Source of the DNA: Enterobacter ludwigii
GTDB lineage: Bacteria > Pseudomonadota > Gammaproteobacteria > Enterobacterales > Enterobacteriaceae
DNA: 64,000 nt
Assembly (NCBI GenBank): GCA_023023105.1
Contig: CP083824.1
Span: 3,534,001 to 3,598,000 of the forward strand
Reading direction: 5' to 3'
Shown: piece by piece, positions 36,649 to 46,129 of the stretch
Layout of the letters: each line of letters opens with the position of its first letter
Position numbering within the stretch: the stretch's first letter is position 1
Notes under the pieces: model-generated
Seen by the model: the letters and a program-made list of their open reading frames with translations, nothing else
The model's database searches: none
What the model was told of the DNA's origin: nothing
Program-made: the position numbers and the translations under genes

Positions 36649-36954
36649 ATGAAGCAAAGACTCCCTGCTTACCTTTACCAGAATAAATTATCAGATGAAC
36701 AACGCAATCTGAACAATACTGCTCACTATGTGTTTTGGCTTCTCACATTAATCGCTTCATACACACCAGATAAAAACACTGTTTACCTGAACTTTCACCG
36801 TGCAACATCCATCGCACAGCAGGAAGATATACATATTACGCCAGCCCGATTTTATCGGGCCATCGATGAACTGATTGATACGAATGTTATTATACCTACT
36901 GAGTTCAAATACCAGTATCGTTTAAACCCTGTATTTTTCAGTTATCTTAAATAA
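36649..36954 (+). CDS. small winged-helix protein, RepL-like
   Basis: This 101-residue protein is weakly like the second half of the upstream gene: a helix-turn-helix around residues 45-85 (ATSIAQQEDIHITPARFYRAIDEL) and a short wing ending in NPVFFSYLK. The AAAGGA site precedes ATG. It probably acts with the upstream protein. The function is not known. Confidence 0.6.
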   Translation: MKQRLPAYLYQNKLSDEQRNLNNTAHYVFWLLTLIASYTPDKNTVYLNFHRATSIAQQEDIHITPARFYRAIDELIDTNVIIPTEFKYQYRLNPVFFSYLK

Positions 36955-37127
36955 AACAAAGGGCAGAGAATGAAAGTTTAGGATATTCCTATCCTGCAAT
37001 GCTTACTATAGCAAAACCACATGACCGCTATCAAAAGCACATAATTTTTATATATCATTACCAGTAGGATTAAAATAAGAAGGTACAGACTTGTGCTGTC
37101 TGTACCCATGATAATTTATTACAGACT

Positions 37128-37403
37128 TTACACCTTTTTACCTGCGTTATTCTTTCTGATAATATTTTTTTCATTGACAAGGTGCTCAATACACATTCGT
37201 ACTTCATCATTAATGGTAACATCTGTAGCACCTTCGACCAGTATAGAACACAACAAATAAAGAAGGACGTGCTCAAACTCTATCTCTTCGACTGGATCTA
37301 CATAATTACGATAGGTTTCAATAGCCTCATACAAGCTATCCGGTGAAGTCACAAATGCACATACAAAATCTTTATCTTCCGGTACTCTGATTGAATTATT
37401 CAT
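37128..37403 (-). CDS. hypothetical acidic protein, 91 residues
   Basis: The start ATG 37403 follows CAGGAG. The sequence is acidic and helical with no membrane segment. I recognise no domain. The C-terminal Lys-Asn cluster (KKNNAGKK-like) is basic. It lies between the RepL-like genes and the AlpA gene, pointing the other way from the former. Confidence 0.5.
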   Translation of the reverse strand: MNNSIRVPEDKDFVCAFVTSPDSLYEAIETYRNYVDPVEEIEFEHVLLYLLCSILVEGATDVTINDEVRMCIEHLVNEKNIIRKNNAGKKV

Positions 37404-37607
37404 TTTAAATCTCCTGTACTTATTAATTTATAATGTCACGGTAAAAATGCCATCATAATTTCCACCAATGACTATTGTTATTACTTCTTAATACCAAAGC
37501 CTAACCTAATACTACTTATAAAATATCAGGCGGCCCTCGGCTCATTGTTGAATAGCACCATTTATTTTTACACACCAAATTTAATACACTCATCATTAGC
37601 CCCGTAA

Positions 37608-37814
37608 TCAGGCTGCATTTTTACGTGAACGTTCAATTGCAGATGCGATCCATTCATCTACTTCGCTTTCGACAAATGCAATTGCACGCGAACCAATTTT
37701 TATTGGTTGTGGAAATAAACCTTCGTTGATTAGACGATAAATCCAGGCCTTGCCATAGCCGGTTCTGTTCATAACTTCTGGCAAGCGAATTAGGCGGGTA
37801 TTTTGATTGTTCAT
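37608..37814 (-). CDS. alpA: AlpA-family phage/island transcriptional regulator
   Basis: This 68-residue MerR-like helix-turn-helix protein shows LIRLPEVMNRTGYGKAWIYR followed by INEGLFPQPIKIG, the AlpA signature, and ends with DEWIASAIERSR. AlpA proteins activate the integrase or excisionase of CP4/P4-type islands. I chose ATG 37814 (MNNQN), with AAGGGA upstream. It marks the remains of a P4-like satellite or island control region. Confidence 0.85.
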   Translation of the reverse strand: MNNQNTRLIRLPEVMNRTGYGKAWIYRLINEGLFPQPIKIGSRAIAFVESEVDEWIASAIERSRKNAA

Positions 37815-37936
37815 TTTGTTTTCCCTTTGTCGTTGTGATGGGATCACTATACGAACAGTTGGGAAAAGAAAGGAGCGAGCTTCCTAACTGCAGGGTTACG
37901 GTCTGCCCTGCAGTAGTAGACTTCGGGAATTCGAGA

Positions 37937-38791
37937 TCAGTTAGAATCAGAGAGTTTCATCACATCTGAAACTCTCATGTTTTTCAGGTGGGGATTTCGG
38001 TTCATGAAAAAATTGAACTGCCTAATGAAGTCTATCGTTGCAGCTTTCATCGCAAGCGGACGATCTGAGTCTTTAATGTGATACCCTAAACGGGTAGTTG
38101 TTTCTTCATCTTCATCAGTATAAAGAAGCCGGGAGAGGCGATCATCTGAGATTCTTAGTTCTTTCCTTTTTGCCCAAAGTAAGATGTCCAGCATCGCAAC
38201 CAACCTGTAATTTATAATTTTTTTAATGGTTCCATAGCCGAAACGAACGATACCGGTTTCATTAACTTCCACTCCTTTTACCGATCTCCATTGTGGCAGG
38301 GCCGCTTTTATCGATTCGGCTATTTCATCGTCAGTACCACTACCAAGATCGATTTCAAGCAACACCGTTTTCTCACATAAGGGGGACAAGAGTTGTGACA
38401 CATAAGCTTCGTGATGAGGCGCATTAACACAATATTCATCGTTTCCTTCCTCCCAGGTGAAAAGATTCACACTAAGAGCCATCACACTAAGTTCAGCAAG
38501 CCTGGTGATATCCGTGATAAAAATGTGTGGAGGACTGTAGAGAGTATCGTTAACTGTTGGATAATCGAGATGCTTCCCTTTGAAAAGATGGGGGTTCCCA
38601 CTGAAAATTTCAGTCATGTACACCCATAGCCCTTTCTTTTCTTCGTCAGTAGGCCCAGGCTTGTACAGAAGTGCTCTTGCCCAAAGTTCGTGATACAAGG
38701 CATTTAAACTGATGTCTTCGAGCTTGCGATAGTTATCTATGTCAAGCCAAGCTTTGATTTCTTTAGTATGCTCTGGTGACCAGTTTTTCAA
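37937..38791 (-). CDS. island protein of unknown function (DUF6387-like)
   Basis: This 284-residue protein starts at TTG 38791, with AAGGAG 8-9 nt upstream, and ends at 37937. It is mainly helical with no membrane segments. A Trp-rich N-terminus (MKNWSPEHTKEIKAWLD) and the C-terminus recall DUF6387 proteins that sit beside integrase or AlpA genes, but I am not certain. An IS3-family element is inserted only 14 nt upstream of its start, so the native promoter has been cut off. Confidence 0.6.
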   Translation of the reverse strand: MKNWSPEHTKEIKAWLDIDNYRKLEDISLNALYHELWARALLYKPGPTDEEKKGLWVYMTEIFSGNPHLFKGKHLDYPTVNDTLYSPPHIFITDITRLAELSVMALSVNLFTWEEGNDEYCVNAPHHEAYVSQLLSPLCEKTVLLEIDLGSGTDDEIAESIKAALPQWRSVKGVEVNETGIVRFGYGTIKKIINYRLVAMLDILLWAKRKELRISDDRLSRLLYTDEDEETTTRLGYHIKDSDRPLAMKAATIDFIRQFNFFMNRNPHLKNMRVSDVMKLSDSN

Positions 38792-38876
38792 AATTCAAAT
38801 CTCCTTGACCTGCTCCCCGTTGATTAGTACACCCCGATGTTAGTAATGTCTTCATAAGCCACATGAGGACATCCCC

Positions 38877-39140
38877 ATGAAGAAGCGTTTTTCCGACGAA
38901 CAGATCATCAGTATTCTCCGCGAAGCCGAAGCTGGGGTACCCGCCCGTGAACTCTGCCGCAAGCATGCCATTTCCGATGCCACGTTTTACACCTGGCGTA
39001 AGAAGTATGGCGGTATGGCGGTGCCTGAAGTTAAGCGCCTGAAGTCGCTTGAGGAAGAGAACGCCAGACTCAAGAAGCTGCTTGCCGAAGCCATGCTGGA
39101 TAAAGAGGCGCTTCAGGTGGCTCTTGGGCGAAAGTACTGA
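38877..39140 (+). CDS. IS3-family OrfA
   Basis: This 87-residue DNA-binding subunit has a helix-turn-helix ([15 protein letters not shown], then [20 protein letters not shown]) and a leucine-zipper-like C-terminus ([22 protein letters not shown] shared with the family, shown here only in part). It ends in the region where the orfB frame begins, so OrfAB can form by programmed frameshifting. Confidence 0.93.
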   Translation: MKKRFSDEQIISILREAEAGVPARELCRKHAISDATFYTWRKKYGGMAVPEVKRLKSLEEENARLKKLLAEAMLDKEALQVALGRKY

Positions 39141-39163
39141 CGACAGACCAGAAGCGGGAAGCC

Positions 39164-39997
39164 GTGATGTTGATGTGTGATGCGACCGGTCTGTCGCAAC
39201 GTCGTGCCTGCAGGCTTACAGGTTTATCCCTGTCGACCTGCCGCTATGAGGCTCACCGTCCGGCTGCTGATGCGCATTTATCAGGGCGCATCACTGAGCT
39301 GGCACTGGAGCGCAGGCGTTTTGGCTACCGTCGTATTTGGCAGTTGCTGCGCCGTGAAGGGCTTCATGTTAATCATAAGCGCGTGTACCGGCTTTATCAC
39401 CTCAGTGGCCTGGGCGTAAAACGCAGAAGACGTCGTAAAGGGCTGGCAACAGAACGTCTGCCGCTGCTCCGTCCGGCGGCGCCCAATCTGACCTGGTCGA
39501 TGGATTTCGTCATGGACGCACTTTCCACCGGTCGCAGGATCAAGTGTCTTACCTGCGTCGATGATTTCACAAAGGAATGCCTGACGGTCACTGTTGCCTT
39601 TGGGATTTCAGGCGTTCAGGTCACGCGTATTCTGGACAGCATTGCACTGTTTCGAGGCTATCCGGCGACGATAAGAACTGACCAGGGGCCGGAGTTCACT
39701 TGCCGTGCACTGGATCAATGGGCCTTTGAGCATGGTGTTGAGTTGCGCTTAATCCAGCCGGGCAAGCCAACGCAGAACGGATTTATTGAGAGCTTTAACG
39801 GACGATTTCGCGATGAATGTTTGAATGAGCACTGGTTCAGCGATATCGTTCATGCCAGGAAAATTATTAATGACTGGCGGCAGGATTATAACGAATGCCG
39901 CCCGCACTCCACGCTGAATTATCAGACACCGTCTGAATTTGCAGCGGGCTGGAGAAAGGGTCATTCTGAGAATGAAGATTCCGACGTTACTAACTGA
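39164..39997 (+). CDS. IS3-family OrfB transposase (DDE integrase core)
   Basis: This is the catalytic subunit of 277 residues from GTG 39164. The same frame stays open upstream into orfA, so the active form is probably the OrfAB fusion. It has an HTH_21 segment ([13 protein letters not shown]) and an rve core with first Asp in WSMDFVMD, second in IRTDQGPEF and Glu in [16 protein letters not shown]. The sequence is intact. Confidence 0.93.
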   Translation: MMLMCDATGLSQRRACRLTGLSLSTCRYEAHRPAADAHLSGRITELALERRRFGYRRIWQLLRREGLHVNHKRVYRLYHLSGLGVKRRRRRKGLATERLPLLRPAAPNLTWSMDFVMDALSTGRRIKCLTCVDDFTKECLTVTVAFGISGVQVTRILDSIALFRGYPATIRTDQGPEFTCRALDQWAFEHGVELRLIQPGKPTQNGFIESFNGRFRDECLNEHWFSDIVHARKIINDWRQDYNECRPHSTLNYQTPSEFAAGWRKGHSENEDSDVTN

Positions 39998-40160
39998 GTG
40001 TTGTATCTAATCGTGGGGGCAGGTCATCCTGCCTTCTTAAAGATTTAAGTCATACGAATAGAGTTCAGTTAGTTTGAAAAAACTACCGTATTCACTAATC
40101 GATGAAAAGCACTTCCTGCTTGCAAGTTAACCTAGCCAGAAGGAAGTTGAACTGAGAAAT

Positions 40161-40415
40161 TTGTTATCTTTTGATACAACTTGCCAGGGTCTACGTCCTG
40201 TCAGGAAAGGAGAGGCAGGGACATGGACCGACTACGCCCTGCCTCTTACTTTACTCTGGGCGTATCTTGTCGTTGTTCTCGACCTGTTCGCCAGAAAAAC
40301 CGGAGGGGTGGGCAATGAAATTCAATTCTCACCTGACAACAAACTTACCATCAGAGCACTGGAAATGGTTTGGGAGCGCCAGGGGTCAACAACGGGTAAA
40401 AAGTGATCCGCATAC
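40161..40415 (+). pseudogene. remnant of an IS3-family transposase
   Basis: Fragments of an orfB core occur in two frames: WAYLVVVLDLFARK near 40257, then in the +1 frame GWAMKFNSHLTT, then LTIRALEMVWERQ back in the first frame. Neither a complete frame nor ends are visible. It is a different IS3-group element from the intact one just upstream. The following 350 bp to the ankyrin gene show no gene. Confidence 0.7.
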
Positions 40416-40454
40416 CGCCACCACCGACGGTCTAATGTTGATCCACCTTGTTTA

Positions 40455-40553
<99 letters not shown>

Positions 40554-40773
40554 TCAACATTGCCGATGTAATGGTAGCATCTCCCGCGAAGGTTTGGTCC
40601 TATAGTCCGGACGGCAGGTTACAGGCGTAAATTTACTGCAGGTGTTTCTGATGTATCCACGGGTGGTTTGTGGAAATTTTTATTCCGCACATCATGAACA
40701 CCTTTCCCCAGCTGTTGCATTTCACAGAATTTCTGATATCTAATGACTTAAACATTTTTTCATGGGGGTGTTT

Positions 40774-41766
40774 ATGGAATTAGTCATATCCTTATTACAA
40801 AAGGGATTATTAGAAAAGGCATTAGACCTTGCCATTTCTGAATCATTCTTCAATGCAAGATCACCTGATGATATAAAGAAAGCTTTAAAAATAGGCTATG
40901 ACATTAATGCTGTTAACAGTAACGGCAACAATGCCATTTTTGCCTGCAGAACCCTGGAAGCCATGGATTGCCTGCTCAGTTATGGAATTAATATACACCA
41001 TATCAACGGACATGGGCAAAATGCGCTCTTTCATCAAAAAAATCCAGAAATACTGAAGAAACTGATTGAACTGGGTTTAGACACCTCGCATACGGATACT
41101 AATGGCTACACATGCATTTTTGAACATTACAGGAATGCTGAAGGATTGACAGAATTAATTAATGCTGGTTGTGATATAAATCACATCGATAAAAAAGGAA
41201 TGAATATTCTCTTCATGCCCCTTTCCCCGGAAGTTTTATCCGTAGCAATAGATGCTGGATGCAATGTCAATCAAATTGATCATTCAGGGAAAGGATTTAT
41301 TGAAAATGTATATGATTATGAATTACATGATATCATTCTCTCGCATATTGATAAATTTGACAGAAGAACGCTGCATGTAGATTTTTGTGATCTCGACTCA
41401 GCCTTTTTCTTGTATTACCTTTCTGAACATGGATTCAAAATAGAACTTAATAAAGACCATTTCACCATTAACAGTTACATTGGTGATTATAAAGAAATCT
41501 TATCCATACTTGATTTCATCAGTGAAATTCATGATATTCACTTCTATAAATATAAAGGCGGCCCTCTCTATAAAGATATCAACAAGCGAATTGTAAAGTG
41601 GATGATAAGAAATAATCTCTTGGTTGATTTATCAAAAATAAATAAACACAAGGATTATGAAGAAATTAATTCATACAAAATCCGTCGAGAACAGAAAGAA
41701 ATCTCCAGGCATTTAAAACCTGCTAAAAGTATATCTGCAACAGTCAAAAACGGCGGAAGATTGTGA
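40774..41766 (+). CDS. ankyrin-repeat-like protein
   Basis: This 330-residue cytosolic protein has about five degenerate ankyrin units between residues 30 and 180 (e.g. IKKALKIGYDINAVNSNGNNAIF, shown in part; LIELGLDTSHTDTNGYTCIF; LINAGCDINHIDKKGMNILF). A unique C-terminal domain (about 190-330) follows. I prefer ATG 40774, preceded by GGGGGTG, over ATG 40762. There is no secretion signal. It is AT-rich and stands alone between IS debris and the SIR2 gene. A role in defence or toxin immunity is possible but unproven. Confidence 0.75.
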   Translation: MELVISLLQKGLLEKALDLAISESFFNARSPDDIKKALKIGYDINAVNSNGNNAIFACRTLEAMDCLLSYGINIHHINGHGQNALFHQKNPEILKKLIELGLDTSHTDTNGYTCIFEHYRNAEGLTELINAGCDINHIDKKGMNILFMPLSPEVLSVAIDAGCNVNQIDHSGKGFIENVYDYELHDIILSHIDKFDRRTLHVDFCDLDSAFFLYYLSEHGFKIELNKDHFTINSYIGDYKEILSILDFISEIHDIHFYKYKGGPLYKDINKRIVKWMIRNNLLVDLSKINKHKDYEEINSYKIRREQKEISRHLKPAKSISATVKNGGRL

Positions 41767-41815
41767 GAGCTTATATGTGTGATTCATTCTCATTGTTTCA
41801 ATATACTGCCTCAAC

Positions 41816-42072
41816 ATGAACAAAGAAATTCAGCATCAACTATATTGGGAATTACTCTATGAATCGTATGGTGCTAAGGGTCTGACGCCTCTGCCTGGTG
41901 ATGTGGAAGCTGCAGGCAATTTTAAAATATCTGCTCGTTGTTTAGTGAACTTGTCAATCATTACCCAAGTGATATTGATTATCAGCACTCGTGCTGGATC
42001 ACGGCACTTCTGGAAATAAAACTTAATGAGGTAAATGATTGTCAGATGTATTCGAGAACTGCCCATCGCTGA
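41816..42072 (+). pseudogene. frameshifted small gene of unknown family
   Basis: An open stretch from ATG 41816 (MNKEIQHQLYWELLYESYGA) passes near 41935 into another frame with good protein composition (FSELVNHYPSDIDYQH, then SCWITALLEIKLNEV). That frame ends TGA at 42070-42072. A frameshift in an old gene explains it. Downstream, 42073-42654 carries only short open stretches without ribosome sites. Confidence 0.4.
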
Positions 42073-42654
42073 TAGCCAGTATCAATGTCAAATCAGGTTC
42101 TGATCTCCTAATCGTGCTCTCGCGATCAGTTTTCATAGAAACAGTATCCTTTATGCTCGGAAAGGCATATACCCCTAAAGCAGCTCAGGTTTATCTGGCT
42201 GAGGCTATGACGCGAAACCATTAGGGAATCTAAAAAAAGTAAAGACTGTGTGATTTGTGAGCTTGATTGAATGCACTGAGAGCTCACGCCGCTGGCGATA
42301 TTGCTTAAACACAACCGGCAAATAGATCGATAGTCCCCACGGAGGAACGAGGGCATATGCCAGCTTACGTTGTTCGGGAACTTCTGCTTAGTGCCAGGAG
42401 CGGACATTTTGTCTCTCGATTCAGGCGGCCAAATTCAGTAAACCACTTCATACTCACTGATCAGCCGCGATGTGTGCGCTGTGTTGCCGTTATTGCAATC
42501 ACATCCTAAGAAGATTTCTGAGAAACGCAATTAACTTCAATGATATTATATACAAAGGAAACGCTGGGAAACCGGGGTAAAGTTTGGGTGTCACAAAGCC
42601 CCGAACCGTTTCGCGGTGCATCACATAGCAATCACCTATCCCTGAGGTAACTAT

Positions 42655-44007
42655 ATGGACTTTACGGAATATCAAGAAGAAATAATCGAAGATGTTAAAT
42701 CTTGCCTTGAAAACTTACAAGTCCAACCCATTTTATTCATGGGTGCAGGTATTTCACAACGATATATAAAAGCGCCTGACTGGGAAGGTCTATTAAAGCA
42801 ACTAGCGGAAATATGCCCCTTGATCAAACGCCCTTATGGTTACTACAGCCAAACAAAGGGTGATAACAAACCTTTGATTGCTAGCGATTTTTGTGACTTC
42901 TATGCTGAATGGGCTTGGGATGATGGCAAGGATCGCTATCCAGAGACATACTTTGAAGGAACGACTCCAAAAGATATTTATATTAAGCATGAAATTGCAT
43001 CCATTCTGAATGAATTATCAAACTCCGTTGATTTCTCGAACATGGAATATACAGAGGAAGTTCAGAAATTAAGGAAAGTAAAACCTCATGCAATAATCAC
43101 AACAAATTATGACGACACATTAGAAAAAATATTTGACAATTATCAGGCAATAGTTGGTCATAACGTTGTTAAAGTGAATTATTCATCTTATGGCGAAATC
43201 ATGAAAATTCATGGTAGCAGTCATGAAGTTGAAAGTATTGTTATTACAAATGAAGATTATGTTGATTTCTATAAACGTAAGAAATATATCAGTGCTAAGT
43301 TGCTAACATATTTTGCTGAACACCCCTTGTTTTTCTTTGGGTACAGTATCAATGATGAAAACATAAAGGCAATTCTCTCTGATATAGATGAAATCATCGC
43401 TCCCAATAATGCATTGATTCCAAATATTTATCTTGTCTCCTTCAGTAAGGACTGCGAGGCCACTGGTTCTCATCAAAAGGAATTGCTAATCGGTGTTGGT
43501 GAGAATAAAAGCGTTCGAATCAAGGTGATATACGCAAATAATTTTGGTTGGATTTTTGATGCGTTATCATCTAATACACCGGAAATTAGCGTTAATCCAA
43601 AACTTGTGCGTGCATTTCTAGCCAGAACGTACACATTCGCATCAGAATCCCTTGTTAAACAAGAACTTCCATACGATTTTGAGATGTTCCGCAATATTGC
43701 AGAGCATGATGATGCATTAGCAAAAATGTATGGTATCGCTGAACTCAATAATGGGCAGGCACTAAATGCTAGTTTCCCATATACAATGTCTGATCTGGCA
43801 AGGATTCTCGACATGGGATCGTGGCACTATGTTAATCAAGAATTCGAAAAATTAAGAAAACTAACCGACTTCAACATTAAAGCATCAGACAACAATTATC
43901 ATGTTTTCATTAAATCTGGGAAAAGTGGTGTCGGAAAATACTCATCTGAGGCACTTGACTTATTGCGAAAATTAATAAACGGGGAACAGTTTGAGTTAAA
44001 CCCATAA
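42655..44007 (+). CDS. SIR2-domain protein, probable NAD-dependent defence effector
   Basis: This 450-residue protein has an N-terminal SIR2 domain (about 20-270) with FMGAGIS near residue 29, the catalytic-type ITTNYDDTLE near 149, the His of MKIHGSSH near 182 and FFGYSINDENI near 224. The C-terminal 150 residues are helical, with a winged-helix-like SDLARILDMGSWHYVNQEF. SIR2 proteins in islands act as NADases in abortive anti-phage systems. The domain here stands alone, with no Argonaute, HerA or TIR partner adjacent. GAGGT precedes ATG. Confidence 0.82.
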   Translation: MDFTEYQEEIIEDVKSCLENLQVQPILFMGAGISQRYIKAPDWEGLLKQLAEICPLIKRPYGYYSQTKGDNKPLIASDFCDFYAEWAWDDGKDRYPETYFEGTTPKDIYIKHEIASILNELSNSVDFSNMEYTEEVQKLRKVKPHAIITTNYDDTLEKIFDNYQAIVGHNVVKVNYSSYGEIMKIHGSSHEVESIVITNEDYVDFYKRKKYISAKLLTYFAEHPLFFFGYSINDENIKAILSDIDEIIAPNNALIPNIYLVSFSKDCEATGSHQKELLIGVGENKSVRIKVIYANNFGWIFDALSSNTPEISVNPKLVRAFLARTYTFASESLVKQELPYDFEMFRNIAEHDDALAKMYGIAELNNGQALNASFPYTMSDLARILDMGSWHYVNQEFEKLRKLTDFNIKASDNNYHVFIKSGKSGVGKYSSEALDLLRKLINGEQFELNP

Positions 44008-44514
44008 TTAAAGATGATGCACACAATGACGTTATATTAAAGAGGCCGCTGCGAGAGACTTTTTTGCAGCAGCCTTTTCAACATATGGGCATTTCTAACG
44101 AACCAGTGATTAGACATTTTCACTGAATCTTGACATTTCTGCCTGAGTTAAATAGTTTTTTACAGTTGTTTTACGTCCGATCCTCGCTCATAGCAGACAT
44201 GAATACTCTGCTAATTAGCCACTCCGGGCCTGAACGGACGAGGTACACCATCGACTCAAGCGGACAAGTTTATGGGCCACTACAGTATTTGAGATAGAGC
44301 AGTTTTTATTGACCCTCTCAGTAATCAGACGCTAAATATCCAGCCACACTTACATTTAGTTTGCCATAGAGCGTGTTATTTTGAAGTCGCTAGGCATGTT
44401 GGAACCATGCGAGGTTCTGTGGTTCTACTTTATGGTTCCTTTTTGGAACCCATAACGAAATTAATTTAAACAAAAATATTAAATATCAATACACTATAAT
44501 TAAAAGCACAGGGA

Positions 44515-44527
44515 CGCCAGCCCACCA
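44515..44527 (+). repeat. short attachment-like site at the left edge of the prophage remnant
   Basis: The 13-bp CGCCAGCCCACCA is identical to 51809-51821, including the one-base-shorter form that distinguishes both from the ssrA 3' end proper. It lies where phage-type sequence begins, and the phage integrase gene ends near the matching copy. I infer the core of the prophage attL. Confidence 0.6.
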
Positions 44528-44537
44528 AATAAAACAA

Positions 44538-44566
44538 GGGGTTACGTGAAAACGTAGCCCTTTTTC
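44538..44566 (+). terminator. hairpin with T run near the prophage left end
   Basis: GGGGTTACG, loop TGAAAA, CGTAGCCC and TTTTT give a strong rho-independent shape 10 nt after the attachment-like core. Confidence 0.75.
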
Positions 44567-44625
44567 TTTGTCCATGTCCACTTTACGTCCACACAGCAAT
44601 ATACTCCCACCTACTGCAGCCAACT

Positions 44626-44886
44626 TTATGACCTGTCCATCCAGTGGGCAAAAGCTGCTTGCCATGCTTCAGGCTCACCAGAAAAAAGTGTTTCCGCCAT
44701 CGGCAGCCACTCTATTCCTGTTGAACCAAACACCAGATAGCGCACATCCCACCCATCACCGCGCGGCCATAAAACATATTTTTGATCAGGTAGCCCGTTA
44801 GAGGGTAGCGCGTCTGAACTCTTCAACTTTTCGCCCCTTGCCATAAAGATAAAAACTGCCCCATTGATTGAAACTTTTCTGGCCAT
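44626..44886 (-). CDS. hypothetical phage-linked protein, 86 residues
   Basis: ATG 44886 (MARKVSINGAVFIFMARGEK) follows GGAGGA. The protein has several Trp (RGDGWDVRY, then WQAAFAHWMDRS) and no membrane segment. I do not recognise it. It is the outermost gene of the prophage remnant, a usual place for cargo. Confidence 0.6.
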   Translation of the reverse strand: MARKVSINGAVFIFMARGEKLKSSDALPSNGLPDQKYVLWPRGDGWDVRYLVFGSTGIEWLPMAETLFSGEPEAWQAAFAHWMDRS

Positions 44887-44958
44887 AGCTTCCTCCGGAC
44901 ACACAAAAAAATGCTGTATATACATACAGCATTATAGTGGATATTTTTCCGGTACAAA

Positions 44959-45495
44959 TTAGGCAGTTTTACGAACCAGACTCATTTCTTTTAAGTTGTA
45001 GACAATGTAGTCATCTGGCACATTTTTGTTTATCAAACTCATTGCACCGATGATGACGTTATCACCAATACTAATATCTCCGATAAGGCAAGAGTTAGCC
45101 CCGAACTCAACATTATCCCCAATAACAGAATAACCCTCGTCCGTATCGTTCCTGGCTCCGATTGTCACATTTTGACGTATGACAGCATTTTTACCAATCA
45201 CGGTATTCCCCCGGATCACTATCCCGGTGAAGTGGACAATCTTTAGCCCGGCTCCGATTTTCGCCAGGGGGTTAATGTCTATTGAGTTAGCCCGGTTGAG
45301 CTTACGCATTCTGCGTTTGGCAAAGCCTTTCATACCAAACTTGTTAGTCTGGTAAAGGTAACACCAGATTCTCAGCCAGAAGTAAAAACGTCGGTCAGTG
45401 CATTTAATTGCGCGTCTAATAGTGCGTGACCAGGAGAATGGCTTAGAACCCTTTTGCACTTCAGCCTTTAAACATTCAGTCAGTTCCTTGTACAT
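44959..45495 (-). CDS. serine O-acetyltransferase-like hexapeptide transferase (prophage cargo)
   Basis: This 178-residue protein has a helical N-terminal part and a left-handed beta-helix of hexapeptide repeats from about residue 75 (INPLAKIGAGLKIVHFTGIVI, in part; GKNAVIRQNVTIGA; GDNVEFGANSCLIGDISIGDN). The catalytic-type His (VHFTGIVI) is present. It resembles CysE-type or polysaccharide acetyltransferases. It is shorter than CysE, so surface-sugar acetylation is an alternative. ATG 45495 follows AAGGGA; ATG 45516 has no site. Its place beside the phage end suggests lysogenic conversion. Confidence 0.78.
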   Translation of the reverse strand: MYKELTECLKAEVQKGSKPFSWSRTIRRAIKCTDRRFYFWLRIWCYLYQTNKFGMKGFAKRRMRKLNRANSIDINPLAKIGAGLKIVHFTGIVIRGNTVIGKNAVIRQNVTIGARNDTDEGYSVIGDNVEFGANSCLIGDISIGDNVIIGAMSLINKNVPDDYIVYNLKEMSLVRKTA

Positions 45496-45814
45496 ACAAT
45501 CCCTTTTCATATTCATTTGACTGACATTGTAACCAGCAGTTACAGGAAGTTAAACGCGAAATAGATGCCCTGCTTTTCAGTTTTAAAGAACCATTCAATT
45601 CTCTTCTAACCCATGCCGTAAGCGGCATGACGCGTAAAAGCCATGATGTAACACGCAGCCCAAAACGATCCTCCAAATCTCACATAAAATTATTTTTTTC
45701 TTATTTATCTGTTGGTTATGATTTTCCTTAGATCCTCCTCAGATCCATGAAAGTGAAAAACACTGAAATTCTTTTCAATCTTTTCAGTTTCGGTTTTCCG
45801 CAAAGCCGCCAGCA

Positions 45815-46051
45815 GTGGCGCGGCCTGGCAGGCTGGTTTGTAGAAAAATAAAACTGAAAAATTTTTATGATCCAAAAACCGCAGGCGGGTGCGGTGTAGT
45901 GCGATTTTTGTCTGCGAAAGATTTTTTTTGCCATGCTGTGACGCGCCAGCGCCCTGCTGTGGGTACGATCTGCTTTAAGGGTGGCGCTGACTGCCTGAAA
46001 GGTTGGAACACGCCAGAGCGCTACTGGTTGCGCGTGGTAAAGTCTGTTTGA
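45815..46051 (+). CDS. possible small phage protein (Ash/Icd-like region)
   Basis: The 78-residue frame has a good C-terminal half (HAVTRQRPAVGTICFKGG, then WNTPERYWLRVV) with protein-like composition. Small ORFs of this type occur beside immunity or attachment regions of P4-like elements. The start and ribosome site are weak. The opposite strand has a shorter open frame that I do not favour. The gap 45496-45814 shows no other gene. Confidence 0.35.
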   Translation: MARPGRLVCRKIKLKNFYDPKTAGGCGVVRFLSAKDFFCHAVTRQRPAVGTICFKGGADCLKGWNTPERYWLRVVKSV

Positions 46052-46090
46052 GAGGATAGAGAAGAGACACCCCGCCAGGATGGAGGGGCA

Positions 46091-46113
46091 TAAAAAAACC
46101 CGCTTGCGCGGGC
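46091..46113 (-). terminator. terminator of the tail-gene cluster
   Basis: On the minus strand GCCCGCGCAAGCGGGTTTTTTT gives a GC-rich stem with a long T run, just after the stop of the gene at 46130 (motif shown in two parts: stem CCCGC/GCGGG, tail T7). Confidence 0.88.
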
Positions 46114-46129
46114 TCAGGTCTTAAATGGC

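Larger units (their letters stand above)
38806..40026 (+). mobile_element. IS3-family (IS407-like group) element, 1221 bp
   Basis: The ends are TGACCTGCTCCCC at 38806 and the complement of TGACCTGCCCCC ending at 40026. The 4-bp flanks tcct at 38802-38805 and 40027-40030 form the target duplication. It contains orfA and orfB. Its left-end sequence also occurs alone at 56725. Confidence 0.93.
44008..44625. other. gap between island and prophage remnant
   Basis: There is no gene. It holds an imperfect hairpin at 44044-44074 (GGCCGCTGC / GCAGCAGCC plus T run) that may end the SIR2 transcript. The short attachment-like site at 44515 and a terminator at 44538 are also here. The stretch 44440-44510 is AT-rich. 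Confidence 0.5.
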
